Shown: positions 28,614 to 37,830 of the stretch, in pieces
Layout of the letters: each line of letters begins with the position of its first letter
Position numbering within the stretch: position 1 is the first letter of the stretch
Assembly: GCA_018654575.1 (NCBI GenBank)
Contig: JABILI010000014.1
Span: forward strand, 62,001-126,000
From: Porticoccaceae bacterium
GTDB taxonomy: Bacteria; Pseudomonadota; Gammaproteobacteria; Pseudomonadales; Porticoccaceae
Direction: 5' to 3'
Length of the DNA: 64,000 nucleotides
Program-made: the position numbers and the translations under genes
The notes under the pieces: generated by a model
The model's input: only the letters and a program-made list of their open reading frames with translations
Databases searched by the model: none
Told to the model about the DNA's origin: nothing

Positions 28614-29882
28614 ATGCGCGTATCTTACTTAAAAGAGCGTCACAAAGTCCACTGGTTTCAACGATTCCCGCCTAAAAAACTACAACATTTGTTAGGTACT
28701 AAGTTAATCAGCATTAATCTGAAAACCCAAGATCGAGCCGTAGCCGTTCGTAAGGTCGATTTAATACTTGCTGAGTGGGAAGCTATGCTGACAGACAAAG
28801 GCGACTCAGGCGTTTACAGGAAGCACTTAGAGTACTACGAAAGCGGCAACCTAGACCTCACTGAACCTGAGCCGTTAATCAATCCCGACATATGGTCGGA
28901 ACTAACAGAGGCCAAGGCCAGATCCAGACAAGATGCCGAGGTAGTTCTAAAGGGCTTTAGTGCCGATGATCAAGCATCGTTCTGGGCACTGCAAAAGGCA
29001 AAGCAGGGAACAGTGCCCCCTCCTCAATTTCAATACTCAATAAGACAAGGTTTGGCCTCACTAATAGCTGAGAAGAAAGGTACTATTGATGATTTAAGCC
29101 TAGATAAATTTACTATGGTTGTTGATCGATTCGTTGGTGTTGGTGACGATAGGCCGCTAGAAGGCATTAGTAGACCAGATGTTGTCCTGTGGGTTAAGTC
29201 CCTAGATAAGGCGACAGGTACAAAAAGCACCTACTTGTCATGCCTTAAGCAAATATTCGAAATTGCTCAAGACGACGGAAGGATTAATGCACAGTTAGCG
29301 AATCCATTTAGCAATATCAAGCTAGGTAAAAGCGACAAGGTACGCTACAAGTTTATGCCCGATACAATGCTTCGAGAGATAGTGGGCAAGTTTGCACTTA
29401 ACAAGAACCCAGATGACAAGCTAATAGCCAATCTATTAAGAAGTACTGGCATGAGACAGGCCGAAATATTCAACTGCACCATTGAGACCCATGATGGTAT
29501 CGCATGTTTTGCCATTGATGAAACTGAGGCGTGGGGAGGCGGTAAAACCGATTCAGCTAAACGGCTCGTTCCGATTCCCGAAAGACTCCAAGCGGCAACA
29601 GTGAAGAAACAATCTACTTGGAGGAATAGTTCTGCATTTAGTAAAAGGTTTGGCAAAGCAAAGGCCAAGGTTGTAACAGATAGAGCGATTGCGTGTCATA
29701 GCCTTAGAGCAACATTTATTACTTGGGCAGGCCGCAAGGGGTACACAGAACAACAGGTAGCTTGGTTGGTTGGACATGAAGAAGGGAAGGGCGATGCCAT
29801 GACAGGTAAGAATTATTTCAAAGGGTATACGGTGACCCTAATGCAAGAAATAATTGAGGGAGTTAACCAGTTTAAGGAGTAA
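28614..29882 (+). CDS. Tyrosine-type site-specific integrase
   Basis: The ATG at 28614 follows GGGAGG; the 17 extra ORF-track residues only translate the repeat region. The 422-residue protein starts with a DUF6538-like domain (KVHWFQRFPPKKLQHLLG), followed by a SAM-like core-binding domain. The catalytic domain shows the first Arg in LLRSTGMRQAEIFN, CHSLRATFITWAG (HxxR), VAWLVGHEEG (His) and the nucleophilic Tyr in TGKNYFKGY. It would catalyse integration and excision at the tRNA-Pro 3' end. The phage-like integrase sits at the end of the element far from the intact tRNA. It has no excisionase next to it. Confidence 0.93.
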   Translation: MRVSYLKERHKVHWFQRFPPKKLQHLLGTKLISINLKTQDRAVAVRKVDLILAEWEAMLTDKGDSGVYRKHLEYYESGNLDLTEPEPLINPDIWSELTEAKARSRQDAEVVLKGFSADDQASFWALQKAKQGTVPPPQFQYSIRQGLASLIAEKKGTIDDLSLDKFTMVVDRFVGVGDDRPLEGISRPDVVLWVKSLDKATGTKSTYLSCLKQIFEIAQDDGRINAQLANPFSNIKLGKSDKVRYKFMPDTMLREIVGKFALNKNPDDKLIANLLRSTGMRQAEIFNCTIETHDGIACFAIDETEAWGGGKTDSAKRLVPIPERLQAATVKKQSTWRNSSAFSKRFGKAKAKVVTDRAIACHSLRATFITWAGRKGYTEQQVAWLVGHEEGKGDAMTGKNYFKGYTVTLMQEIIEGVNQFKE

Positions 29883-30318
29883 GCAATAATCTCTGTACTC
29901 GCCCTATGCCTGACTACAGACAATTCCACCTACGATTACTACCAATCCGTAATGGTCCGCTAAGGTACTTATAACGCCCTACCTTCAGCCTGATCGTGGA
30001 AGTCTAAGCTGCCTGCTCTGTGCCATGAGCAGTCATAAAGTTGTGGGGATTTAAAAAAAGCAGACCACGCCCGGCTAATGCCTTTGCAGTGATTATGTCG
30101 CGGTAAGCACTGTGCTAGACACTAAATACGATACTTCGGTAACTCTCCACGAATACTTTCTTCTGAACCTGACTACAAGGCAGATTTTGGTAGCTAAATG
30201 CTCCTTTGGGGGTGCTGAGCGAGAACGCTACACGTATAGAATTTAACTTGCAGGGCTTCTTTATGAGTGAACTTGCAAACTCCTCTACTGTTACTAAATA
30301 ACTCATTAATGATAAAAA
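29883..30318. other. Non-coding stretch between integrase and eptA remnant
   Basis: These 436 bases contain only short, unconvincing ORFs on either strand. No tRNA, strong terminator or clear promoter was seen. It may be decayed sequence left from earlier rearrangement, as the next gene is truncated. Confidence 0.5.
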
Positions 30319-30837
30319 ATGAATAGAGACATAATCAAAGACCAATTCACGAAAGTCTCTCTTACTCCCACTCGCATTATCGTCTTGATCGCGTTGTGGA
30401 TGGTGCTAATACAAAATGAGGCATTTTTTGGCACACTCCTAATAGATTACCCTATGGGACTGGATCAGGTCGGATTTTTGATCTGCGTGTCGATCTTTCT
30501 TATGGCCTTTATTGTCTTGGAGTTTACCTTACTGGCAGCAGTAATTCCCGTGCGTGTGGCAGCCAGCATTGTATTGGTAGTTTCTGCATCGACCTCATTT
30601 TTCATGAGCGAATATGGCACCATATTTAATCGGGTGATGATCCGTAATTTAATGGAAACCAATATATCCGAAGCACAGGGCCTAATTGGTTGGTCGTTAG
30701 TGCAGTGGATATTACTTACCGCTGTACTACCTATACTGGCCATGTGGAATATTCCCTGGCGTGCATCCAGCTATGGCAAATCGCTAAAAACCTATGGTCT
30801 TACCCTAGTAGCATCGCTACTCATTATGTCCTGCTAG
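30319..30837 (+). pseudogene. Truncated phosphoethanolamine transferase (EptA-like), membrane domain only
   Basis: The 172-residue product resembles the N-terminal membrane domain of EptA-type lipid A phosphoethanolamine transferases. It has about five hydrophobic helices and the family segment SEYGTIFNRVMIRNLMETN followed by SEAQGLIGWSL. Intact EptA is about 540 residues, with a periplasmic sulfatase-like catalytic domain bearing a nucleophilic Thr. That domain is missing: the frame ends at a TAG after LLIMSC, and the next 180 bases show no continuation in any frame. The remnant cannot be catalytic. Confidence 0.75.
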
Positions 30838-30941
30838 ACAGCGATAACCTTCCCTGAGACATCAAATACTCAGTCAACTCTAAGGCCCAACACAGGCTAT
30901 CTGAGGGGCTCATTAAAGACTCTTTGCTGAGGAGACTGAAT

Positions 30942-31245
30942 TCTTGATCCATATCAGGTTTTATGGGTGCTTAGTTGGTATTCTGAATACCATAATAATC
31001 CGTAATGCAAGGATTCATAAGATGAGATGCCTTGTCAATCAAACTCTAGCCTGGACACTTCTACTCAGCTTGTCACTTTTGTCGCCACAGCTATTCGCAG
31101 GCTCTGACGCCAATCAAGACCTGTCAGTCGGAAAAGCAGCTGTTACCTCAGTGCCCATAGCGTCATCCACAGTTACAGGGACAAGAAACGCTAGGATCGT
31201 CGTCGAAATAGAGGCGATTGATATAGTCGAAAGGCCCATGACACA
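30942..31245 (+). repeat. Diverged direct repeat, copy A: promoter plus leader of the porin gene
   Basis: About 300 bases, covering the FNR box, a TATTCT -10-like element, ATAATAAT, the ATTCATA start region and roughly the first 70 codons, are clearly homologous to 32478-32786 in front of nirK. The proteins match from MRC--NQ-LAWT-LL through to VVEIEAIDIVERPMT against [15 protein letters not shown], then diverge completely. Confidence 0.85.
30944..30957 (+). promoter_or_regulatory. FNR/ANR box upstream of the porin gene
   Basis: TTGATCCATATCAG matches the TTGAT-N4-ATCAA consensus at 9 of 10 positions. Its centre is about 30 bases before a -10-like TATTCT (30979-30984), the class II spacing (near -41.5). 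The FNR homologue encoded in the same island is the likely activator. Confidence 0.75.
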
Positions 31246-32395
31246 ATCGGTATATGGGGATACGATCAATGTGCTAAGAGAGGCTATAAAAAACGGTAAG
31301 GCCGCACTGAAGTTTCGCTATCGATACGAATATGTTGATCAACAAGGAACCGCCAATCAGGCGAGAGCATCGACTTTGAGATCGCGCTTCAACTGGCAAT
31401 CTGGGGCGATCGGAAAACTCTCATCAGGCTTTGAAGCAGACTATGTTTCCAACATTGGGCCCGAGGAATACAACTCGACAGTGAATCGACAGACCCAGTA
31501 TCCTGCCGTTGCAGATCCTGATGGGTTTGATTTAAATCAGGCCTATATAAAATATGCTAGAAAAGGCACTACGGCCACCGGAGGTCGCCAAAGGATTATT
31601 CATGGTAGACAGCGGTTTGTCGGCGGAGTCGCCTGGCGCCAGAACGAACAAACCTATGATGGTGTGCGTGGAGAATTCAATCCCATTGACGGGTTGCTCC
31701 TTGACTATAGTTACATCTGGAATGTGAATCGTATTTTTGGCCCGGCGGACGGATCACAGCCAGCTGATTGGCATAGTCAAACCCACCTGTTCAAGGCTGA
31801 GTACACCCTTACCTCGACTCGTAGTGTGAGCGGCTTTTTCTATGATATGAGCTTCGATAACGACAATGGCCCTGCCAATTCAATCAGCACTTATGGGGTG
31901 TCGTATGACGGGACCCTCGGACCGGTCAAGGTGACGGCGACGGCCGCAAATCAATCAGATGCGGGAGACAACAAAACCAATTATCGTGCCAGCTATTACC
32001 ATCTGGGTGCTGCGATCAAAATTACCCCAGTCACATTAAGTATCGGCTATGAAGTTTTGGGCAGTGATCATGGAAAGGTTGGGTTTAGGACGCCCCTAGC
32101 TACACTGCATAAGTTTCAGGGTTGGGCTGACAAATTTCTCAGCACACCTAACAATGGCATTAGGGATTTCTCGTTGGGAGTTGGAGGTATGGCTGGCCCT
32201 ATCAAACTGGCGTTGAATTGGCACAGATTCGAGGCCGATGAAAGTGGCGTGAACTATGGTGATGAGATTGATGCATCATTGGGTTACGACATCAATAAGG
32301 CGGTCTCTCTACAACTTAAAGTCGCTGACTACTCTAGTGATACCTTTTCCACCGACACAACAAAGGTGTGGCTGACGATGATGCTAACGCTTTAA
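31022..32395 (+). CDS. Outer-membrane porin (alginate-export-like) with a nirK-derived N-terminus
   Basis: The ATG at 31022 (MRCLVNQTLAW) starts a signal peptide (LLLSLSLLSPQLFA); the ORF-track start is 26 codons upstream, in the promoter. After residue 75 the protein is an amphipathic beta-barrel with KFRYRYEYVDQQ, RQRIIHGRQRFVGGVAWRQN and a C-terminal beta strand ending LTMMLTL. This resembles the alginate export/phosphate-selective porin group. The first 70 mature residues instead match the N-terminus of the NirK encoded downstream, so the gene looks like a hybrid. The solute is unknown. An FNR box precedes it. Confidence 0.8.
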   Translation: MRCLVNQTLAWTLLLSLSLLSPQLFAGSDANQDLSVGKAAVTSVPIASSTVTGTRNARIVVEIEAIDIVERPMTQSVYGDTINVLREAIKNGKAALKFRYRYEYVDQQGTANQARASTLRSRFNWQSGAIGKLSSGFEADYVSNIGPEEYNSTVNRQTQYPAVADPDGFDLNQAYIKYARKGTTATGGRQRIIHGRQRFVGGVAWRQNEQTYDGVRGEFNPIDGLLLDYSYIWNVNRIFGPADGSQPADWHSQTHLFKAEYTLTSTRSVSGFFYDMSFDNDNGPANSISTYGVSYDGTLGPVKVTATAANQSDAGDNKTNYRASYYHLGAAIKITPVTLSIGYEVLGSDHGKVGFRTPLATLHKFQGWADKFLSTPNNGIRDFSLGVGGMAGPIKLALNWHRFEADESGVNYGDEIDASLGYDINKAVSLQLKVADYSSDTFSTDTTKVWLTMMLTL

Positions 32396-32477
32396 GCAGT
32401 GGCTCGAAACGCCGATTTCAATCGATTACTTCTCTATAGGCGCTAATAACCGACCCACAGCCCTTTATGGTCTGAGG

Positions 32478-32786
32478 TCTTGATCTACGTCAGATTTTAT
32501 GGATTCTTAGTTGATATTCTAAAGCCATAATAATTTGTAATGAACGACTGTACAGGGATTCATACGATGAGATGCCGCATCAATCAAGTTTTAGCTTGGA
32601 CGTTTTTACTCGCCATATCAGTTTTATCGCCACAATTATTGGCCGTCTCTGTCGCCAATCGAGACCTGCCGGTAGAAAAAGCAGTTGTCACCTCTCCGCC
32701 CATGGTGCCGCCCGCTATTACACGGAAAGGCAATGCCAAGGTGGTCGTCGAAATGGAGACGATTGAGAAAGTCGGGGAAATGACTG
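32478..32786 (+). repeat. Diverged direct repeat, copy B: promoter plus leader of nirK
   Basis: This is the partner of 30942-31245. The sequence up to TMEDG-type cupredoxin start ([17 protein letters not shown]) is normal for NirK proteins, so this copy is probably the original and the porin copy the derived one. Confidence 0.85.
32480..32493 (+). promoter_or_regulatory. FNR/ANR-like box upstream of nirK
   Basis: TTGATCTACGTCAG matches TTGAT-N4-ATCAA at 8 of 10 positions. It is placed the same distance before a TATTCT (32515-32520) as the box of the porin copy, which supports a class II activated promoter for nirK. Confidence 0.65.
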
Positions 32787-33985
32787 ATGGCGTTGAATAT
32801 GTTTATTGGTCATTCGGTGGTACCGTGCCCGGCAGCTTTATTAGGGTCCGAGAAGGTGACGAGATTGAGTTTCACCTGTCGAACCACCCGAGTTCAAAAA
32901 TGCCGCATAACATTGACCTACATGCAGTAACAGGACCCGGTGGTGGCGCCATCTCGTCCTTCACAGCACCGGGCCATACCTCGGTTTTTAGCTTCAAAGC
33001 ATTAAACCCTGGGCTGTATATCTATCATTGTGCTACCGCGCCAGTAGGTATGCACATCGCCAACGGTATGTATGGTCTGATTTTGATTGAACCGAAAGAC
33101 GGAATGACACCGGTAGATCGAGAATATTATATTGTCCAAGGTGATTTCTATACCCGTGGCGCCTATGGCGAGGCAGGCCTGCAACCTTTCGATATGGAAA
33201 AGGCGATTGATGAGGATGCAGACTACGTGGTCTTCAACGGCGCGGTAGGCAGCATGATCGGTGACAAAAGCTTGACAGCCAACGTCGGCGAGACTGTCCG
33301 GTTGTATGTAGGTAACGGCGGGCCAAACCTAGTGTCTTCTTTCCACGTAATCGGTGAAATATTTGATAATGTCTATATGGAAGGCGGCACGAATATCAAC
33401 CACAATGTTCAGACCACGCTGGTTCCCGCTGGAGGATCCACGATCGTGGAATTCAAAGTGGAAGTGCCTGGCACCTTTATTATCGTAGATCACTCGATCT
33501 TCCGGGCCTTCAATAAAGGGGCATTGGGAATGCTGAAGGTCACAGGGCCAGACGATAAAATCATTTTCTCAGGCAAACAGTTCGATGGCATTTATTTACC
33601 TGAAGGTTCAGCGATCCAGAGCCTGGATAGTGATTATAAAGCTGTTATGGCAACCAGCGAGACTGAGCAGATTGCTTTCGGCAAGCGAGTCTATGAGGCT
33701 AACTGTCAGGCTTGCCACCAAGCCGGTGGTGAGGGCATCCCTGGCGCATTTCCACCGCTAGCACAATCAGATTATCTGAACGCAGACCCGATGCGTGGCG
33801 TCAGCGCGATCGTCAATGGCCTTACGGGTCCCATAACGGTCAATGGTAAAACTTTTAATGGAGTGATGCCGGCCATGCGCCTGACAGACGCCGAGATCGC
33901 TAACGTCATAACGTTCATTCTCAACAATTGGGGGAACAAGGGCGGTGCCATCAGCGCCGAGAGCGTTTCAAATATTACTGACTAA
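32567..33985 (+). CDS. nirK: Copper nitrite reductase NirK with fused C-terminal cytochrome c
   Basis: NirK reduces nitrite to nitric oxide in the periplasm. The ATG at 32567 opens a signal peptide. Two cupredoxin domains follow with complete copper ligands: [37 protein letters not shown] (type 1 Cys, His, Met and type 2 His), SFHVIGEIF and [18 protein letters not shown]-terminal cytochrome c domain starts at about residue 355, with [15 protein letters not shown] (CxxCH) and a later VMPAMRL Met ligand region. The fused haem may accept electrons directly from the chain. nirV follows 22 bases later. Confidence 0.95.
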   Translation: MRCRINQVLAWTFLLAISVLSPQLLAVSVANRDLPVEKAVVTSPPMVPPAITRKGNAKVVVEMETIEKVGEMTDGVEYVYWSFGGTVPGSFIRVREGDEIEFHLSNHPSSKMPHNIDLHAVTGPGGGAISSFTAPGHTSVFSFKALNPGLYIYHCATAPVGMHIANGMYGLILIEPKDGMTPVDREYYIVQGDFYTRGAYGEAGLQPFDMEKAIDEDADYVVFNGAVGSMIGDKSLTANVGETVRLYVGNGGPNLVSSFHVIGEIFDNVYMEGGTNINHNVQTTLVPAGGSTIVEFKVEVPGTFIIVDHSIFRAFNKGALGMLKVTGPDDKIIFSGKQFDGIYLPEGSAIQSLDSDYKAVMATSETEQIAFGKRVYEANCQACHQAGGEGIPGAFPPLAQSDYLNADPMRGVSAIVNGLTGPITVNGKTFNGVMPAMRLTDAEIANVITFILNNWGNKGGAISAESVSNITD

Positions 33986-34007
33986 CTTCATGCAGGAACC
34001 TCTAGAG

Positions 34008-34799
34008 ATGAAGTTCAATAGATGCAGGACGTTGCTATTTTACTTGTTAACTTCACTGTCGAGTGATTTTCTCGCCAGTGAAGAACCGGTCATGGTAGCT
34101 ATCGATGCTGGTAGTTACCGGGCCCTATACCTGACTAAAGACAGCGAAGAGACGCAAGTTGACGCCTTCTTTATCGACCAACTTCCGGTCAGTAACGAAG
34201 AGTTCTATAAATTTGTTAGCGAGCATACGAAGTGGCAAAAGTCCCGTATTCCCTCTGTCTTCGCTGAGGAGAATTATTTAGGCCATTGGGTAAATGTAAT
34301 AAACCAGTGGCAGCCGGATATTAATGATACTGACCGACCGGTTATTGCAGTTTCCTGGTTCGCCGCCAAGGCCTACTGCGAATCCCAGAATAAACGACTT
34401 CCTACAGTTGCAGAATGGGAGCACGTCGCCAGCGCGAGTGAAACATCGATAAGAGGCAGCCATGATCCAGATTACAATCAGGTAATTTTGGCCTGGTATG
34501 GTCGGCCAACAACCCAGCGAGTGGGAAGACGTGATCAGAGTGTTCCTAATATCTGGGGCGTTAAGGATATGCACGGTTTGATCTGGGAGTGGACTGAGGA
34601 CTTCAACTCGGCACTCGTCAGTGGCGAGTCGCGTGCCGATTCAAACCTCGATAAAGGACTATTTTGTGGTGCCGGTGCCGCCGGTAGTGCCGACCCATCA
34701 AACTATGCCGCATTTATGCGTTTCGGCTTTCGATCCAGTCTCAAAGCAGACTTCAGTCTGTCAAATCTGGGGTTTCGTTGTGCATCCAATGGAGAATAG
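34008..34799 (+). CDS. nirV: NirV-like formylglycine-generating-enzyme-fold protein
   Basis: The ATG at 34008 with an upstream AGGA gives a signal-bearing protein of 263 residues; the ORF-track start is too early. The FGE/SUMF1 fold is visible in FFIDQLPVSNEEFYKFV, RPVIAVSWFAAKAYC, KRLPTVAEWEHVA, DMHGLIWEWTEDFNS and a C-terminal RFGFRSSL...LGFRCAS. NirV is encoded next to nirK in many denitrifiers, but its role is not settled. The location and export fit this assignment. The N-terminal region here is short relative to typical FGE proteins. Confidence 0.88.
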   Translation: MKFNRCRTLLFYLLTSLSSDFLASEEPVMVAIDAGSYRALYLTKDSEETQVDAFFIDQLPVSNEEFYKFVSEHTKWQKSRIPSVFAEENYLGHWVNVINQWQPDINDTDRPVIAVSWFAAKAYCESQNKRLPTVAEWEHVASASETSIRGSHDPDYNQVILAWYGRPTTQRVGRRDQSVPNIWGVKDMHGLIWEWTEDFNSALVSGESRADSNLDKGLFCGAGAAGSADPSNYAAFMRFGFRSSLKADFSLSNLGFRCASNGE

Positions 34800-34803
34800 A
34801 GTA

Positions 34804-35364
34804 GTGAAAAAACGATTTATCCAAGTCATCCTCGCCAGTCTGTTGATGGTGAATCTCAGTCAGGTATATGCTGAACTCCCATCAGACTCGGTTTATCACC
34901 TGACAGCTGATTGGCGTACTGAGAATAACGAAACTATTCGGTTGAGCAGTCTGCAGGGGCGCAAACAAGTGGTCGCTATGATTTACACTCATTGCCTGCA
35001 CGCTTGCCCCGTCATTGTCGCGGCACTTAAACATATGGATGCTGAGCTACACGCCAGGGGTGATAGTACTGTGTCCTTTGTACTGATTTCTCTGACACCG
35101 GAGAGTGATACGCCCGAGATACTTAAGGCTTTTGCAGTCGAGCAAAATCTTGATGACAGCAACTGGACGTTGCTCAATGGGGCAGCGCCTGATGTGAGAA
35201 GTCTGGCGATGGCTCTGGACATCAAATACAAGGTAGTTGACGGTAGCGAAGTTGCACACTCAAACGTATTCTCTGTGCTGGACGAGCAAGGTTCGATTCT
35301 GCTACAAGCGCCCGGAACTGTTGCCGGGGCGCTGAAAGCTGTCGCGACATTACACCCACAGTAA
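34804..35364 (+). CDS. SCO-family copper/thioredoxin-like protein
   Basis: The GTG at 34804 (VKKRFIQVIL) lies nine bases after GGAG and starts right after the nirV stop; an ATG at 34789 is an alternative. After a signal peptide (ASLLMVNLSQVYA) the domain has the SCO motif CLHAC in YTHCLHACP and the copper-binding His in VAHSNVFSVLD. SCO proteins deliver Cu to CuA oxidases or act as thiol reductants. Placed behind nirK-nirV, copper supply to NirK, or to the cbb3 oxidase nearby, is an attractive inference but unproven. Confidence 0.88.
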   Translation: MKKRFIQVILASLLMVNLSQVYAELPSDSVYHLTADWRTENNETIRLSSLQGRKQVVAMIYTHCLHACPVIVAALKHMDAELHARGDSTVSFVLISLTPESDTPEILKAFAVEQNLDDSNWTLLNGAAPDVRSLAMALDIKYKVVDGSEVAHSNVFSVLDEQGSILLQAPGTVAGALKAVATLHPQ

Positions 35365-35592
35365 TCTGAGAAATAGTGCCTTGGGTAGGAGCTAAGGGGG
35401 GGGCTTAATATCCCATGTAGTGCAACTGCAATAGATAATCAAAATAGTACTAACCTTGGGGGCCCTAACCATGTCTAATGAGAGACTGTAGTACGCCCTA
35501 AGCAAACTGTAAAATAAAGCCGCTCACTGTTCTTATTGGCTACGTCTGTTATTCTGCTAGCCGTCCGGATAAATAATAATGAGCGTTACACT

Positions 35593-36486
35593 ATGACTCG
35601 CCATGTAATTAGTGCAGTAGACCACAACTCCCTGTCGCCATGGCTAAAAGGCCGCTCCTTTGCCGACTTAAAAAGCGAATATGACAGAAAAGGCTATTTG
35701 GTTTTTGACAATGTTATGTCTGCCCCTGAAATTGCGAGGGTTCGCGATGCATTGCAACCCTACCTCAACAAACCCGGACGCAATAATTTTGAAGGCTATA
35801 AGTCACACCGGGTTTATTCGTTATTGGCCAAGGCGCCTGAGGTTTTTTCGGATATGGTTAGCCACCCTCTGGCGTTGGCATTTGCCGAAGCTGATTTGGG
35901 CGATAGCTGTTTGTTGTCTTCCCTTCTCGCGATTGATTTACAGCCCGATGAAACCGTACAGCCTTGGCATCATGACGATTTCGATATTTTTGTGCCACGG
36001 CCTCGGGCGGCCTACGGTTTGAGCGCTTTTTGGGCGATTGATGACACCACCGAAGAAAATGGAGCGACGGAAATCATTCCCGGCAGTCATCTGTGGGGCG
36101 CAGATGCACATGGGACATCCTTAATAAGTGATTTTGACACCGTTGCCCAAGATGTTGTTATCGAGAATAACGTAGACCCTCAGCCGCATCCAGATACGCT
36201 CAAAGTTACCCTTGCAGCCGGATCGTTAATGATTGCAAAAGGTACTTTGATTCACCGCGGTGGTGCTAATCATTCTACGGCTAATCGACTGATTGTTACA
36301 CCGCAGTACTGTGTGGGTTGGGCGCGTCAACTGGAAAACATGATGGCTGCTGTGCCTCGGTCAATCGTGGCAACCTTGCCTAAACGTACGCGTGAATTAA
36401 TTGGCTACAACATTCATTCCGGGTTTATGGGCTATGTGGATGGGGTGCACCCAGAGCGTGTACTTAAGCTCCCTCCCCAAGATTAA
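35593..36486 (+). CDS. Phytanoyl-CoA dioxygenase (PhyH) family protein
   Basis: The ATG at 35593 (MTRHVISAV) is chosen; the 19 residues before it are in non-family sequence. The PhyH fold of Fe(II)/2-oxoglutarate oxygenases is seen in YDRKGYLVFDNVMSAPEIA, the facial triad His and Asp of PWHHDDFD, GATEIIPGSHLWG and the distal His of LIHRGGANHSTANRL. Such enzymes hydroxylate small substrates such as phytanoyl-CoA, ectoine or halogenated compounds. The specific substrate is unknown. It is transcribed alone between the SCO gene and the FNR gene. Confidence 0.82.
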   Translation: MTRHVISAVDHNSLSPWLKGRSFADLKSEYDRKGYLVFDNVMSAPEIARVRDALQPYLNKPGRNNFEGYKSHRVYSLLAKAPEVFSDMVSHPLALAFAEADLGDSCLLSSLLAIDLQPDETVQPWHHDDFDIFVPRPRAAYGLSAFWAIDDTTEENGATEIIPGSHLWGADAHGTSLISDFDTVAQDVVIENNVDPQPHPDTLKVTLAAGSLMIAKGTLIHRGGANHSTANRLIVTPQYCVGWARQLENMMAAVPRSIVATLPKRTRELIGYNIHSGFMGYVDGVHPERVLKLPPQD

Positions 36487-37004
36487 CACGCAACTTTTAA
36501 TTTGTTATGACAATGGTAACTCGTTCAGCATGATGGGCATTGGTTGCTCTTATTGGTGGAACTAAAAAACAACAATAAAAGAGGCTTTAGCGGTCTTTTT
36601 GAAGTCTCAAAGCATTTAACCCCATGGGGGTAGTTTTCGAGGGTAGGAATACTAAGTTTTTAACCTTGAATGTGGTCTTAGGCTATCATACATGCTCTGT
36701 TTTTAGAGAATTACGCCTTGAAAGCTAGAGGTGGATATAGTGTCTCTAGAAAATAGATGGATTTTTTATGTTTTTTCAAAAAAATGCTATAAACATTTTT
36801 CCATAGCTGTCGTATCTAACGCCTTAGTTGCCTCGTTCATTACGCACTGTTCTACTCAAAATTATTGAGACAGATACGGAGAGTCTGGGGAAAATTGTTT
36901 GTGTACTTTTTATACTTCTGACAGTTACGTTCAATTCGAGTATTGTAACGTCAATCAAGGGCAGATCATGCGCGATTCACCTTAAGTTTTAGATTGGAGC
37001 AATA
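36487..37004. other. Intergenic region before the FNR-family gene
   Basis: This 518-base region has no credible ORF. It ends with AGATTGGAGCAATA before the FNR start codon. A CAAT-N6-ATTG dyad inside TTACGTTCAATTCGAGTATTGTAACG (near 36927-36952) could be an operator, but it does not match an FNR box. Confidence 0.45.
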
Positions 37005-37766
37005 ATGAAGGAACAAAAGAATTACGCAGTCAGTTGCCAGGCCTGCAGTCTCAATGCACTCTGTATTCCTTATTCGTTGACGGATGACGAGATCGATATC
37101 GTTGACGCCTTAATCAAACGTAAAAAACCCATTCAGCGCAATAAATTAGTCTTTGAAAGCGGCGATAAATTTTCGTCATTATATGCTGTACGCGCTGGGG
37201 CAGTGAAAACATACAGTGTCGATCAAGAAGGGAATGAGAGCGTCATTGGGTTTTATCTTCCGGGTGAAATGTTCGGTATGGATGCGATTTACTCCGGTAA
37301 ACACCTCAACACGGCCATCGCTGTGGAGAATACCTATGTCTGTGAGATTCCTTATAATCGACTGGAGGAGCTGTCAGGTCAGATTAAGAATCTTCAATCA
37401 CACATGTTCCGAGCACTGAGTGGTGTAATCAGCAGTGACCAGCAGTTGCAAGTATTGCTAGGCAAAAAGACTGCTGAGGAACGTTTCGCAAATTTTCTCT
37501 TAAACTTGTCAAATCGCTATCAGAAAAGACGGCTGTCGCCGATCTTATTTCGCCTGCCCATGTCTCGCTCGGATATCGCTAACTATCTCGGAATTGCGCC
37601 GGAAACGGTGAGTCGCGTTGTTCGCCGATTGCAGGTTAGCGAGATTCTGCTGTTAGATGGTAATGATGTCCATATTTTGGATCTACATCGGCTATGTCAG
37701 AGCGCTCACGGGAGGAATAAAAACCGGGATGAGCAAAATAACCATAAGTACCCATTACTGAAGTGA
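37005..37766 (+). CDS. FNR/ANR-type oxygen-sensing transcriptional regulator
   Basis: This 253-residue CRP/FNR protein has the four cluster cysteines of FNR: Cys11, Cys14 and Cys20 in SCQACSLNALC and Cys113 in NTYVCEIPYNRL. The spacing between third and fourth cysteines (93) equals that of E. coli FNR. The cNMP-like beta-barrel (residues 30-140) is followed by the helix-turn-helix MSRSDIANYLGIAPETVSRV, with the E..SR contacts that read TTGAT. It should sense oxygen and bind the boxes upstream of ccoN, nirK and the porin. It is encoded within the island. Confidence 0.92.
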   Translation: MKEQKNYAVSCQACSLNALCIPYSLTDDEIDIVDALIKRKKPIQRNKLVFESGDKFSSLYAVRAGAVKTYSVDQEGNESVIGFYLPGEMFGMDAIYSGKHLNTAIAVENTYVCEIPYNRLEELSGQIKNLQSHMFRALSGVISSDQQLQVLLGKKTAEERFANFLLNLSNRYQKRRLSPILFRLPMSRSDIANYLGIAPETVSRVVRRLQVSEILLLDGNDVHILDLHRLCQSAHGRNKNRDEQNNHKYPLLK

Positions 37767-37830
37767 TCGAGTGCTCTGGCTGTTTGCGCGATGTTTTATG
37801 GTGGCAGGATCAAAGTCGTTCTGACTATGA

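Noticed and set aside
36945-36960. TTGTAACGTCAATCAA upstream of the FNR gene as an FNR box
   Set aside because: The half sites are separated by six instead of four bases and the first half is TTGTA, so it does not meet the consensus.
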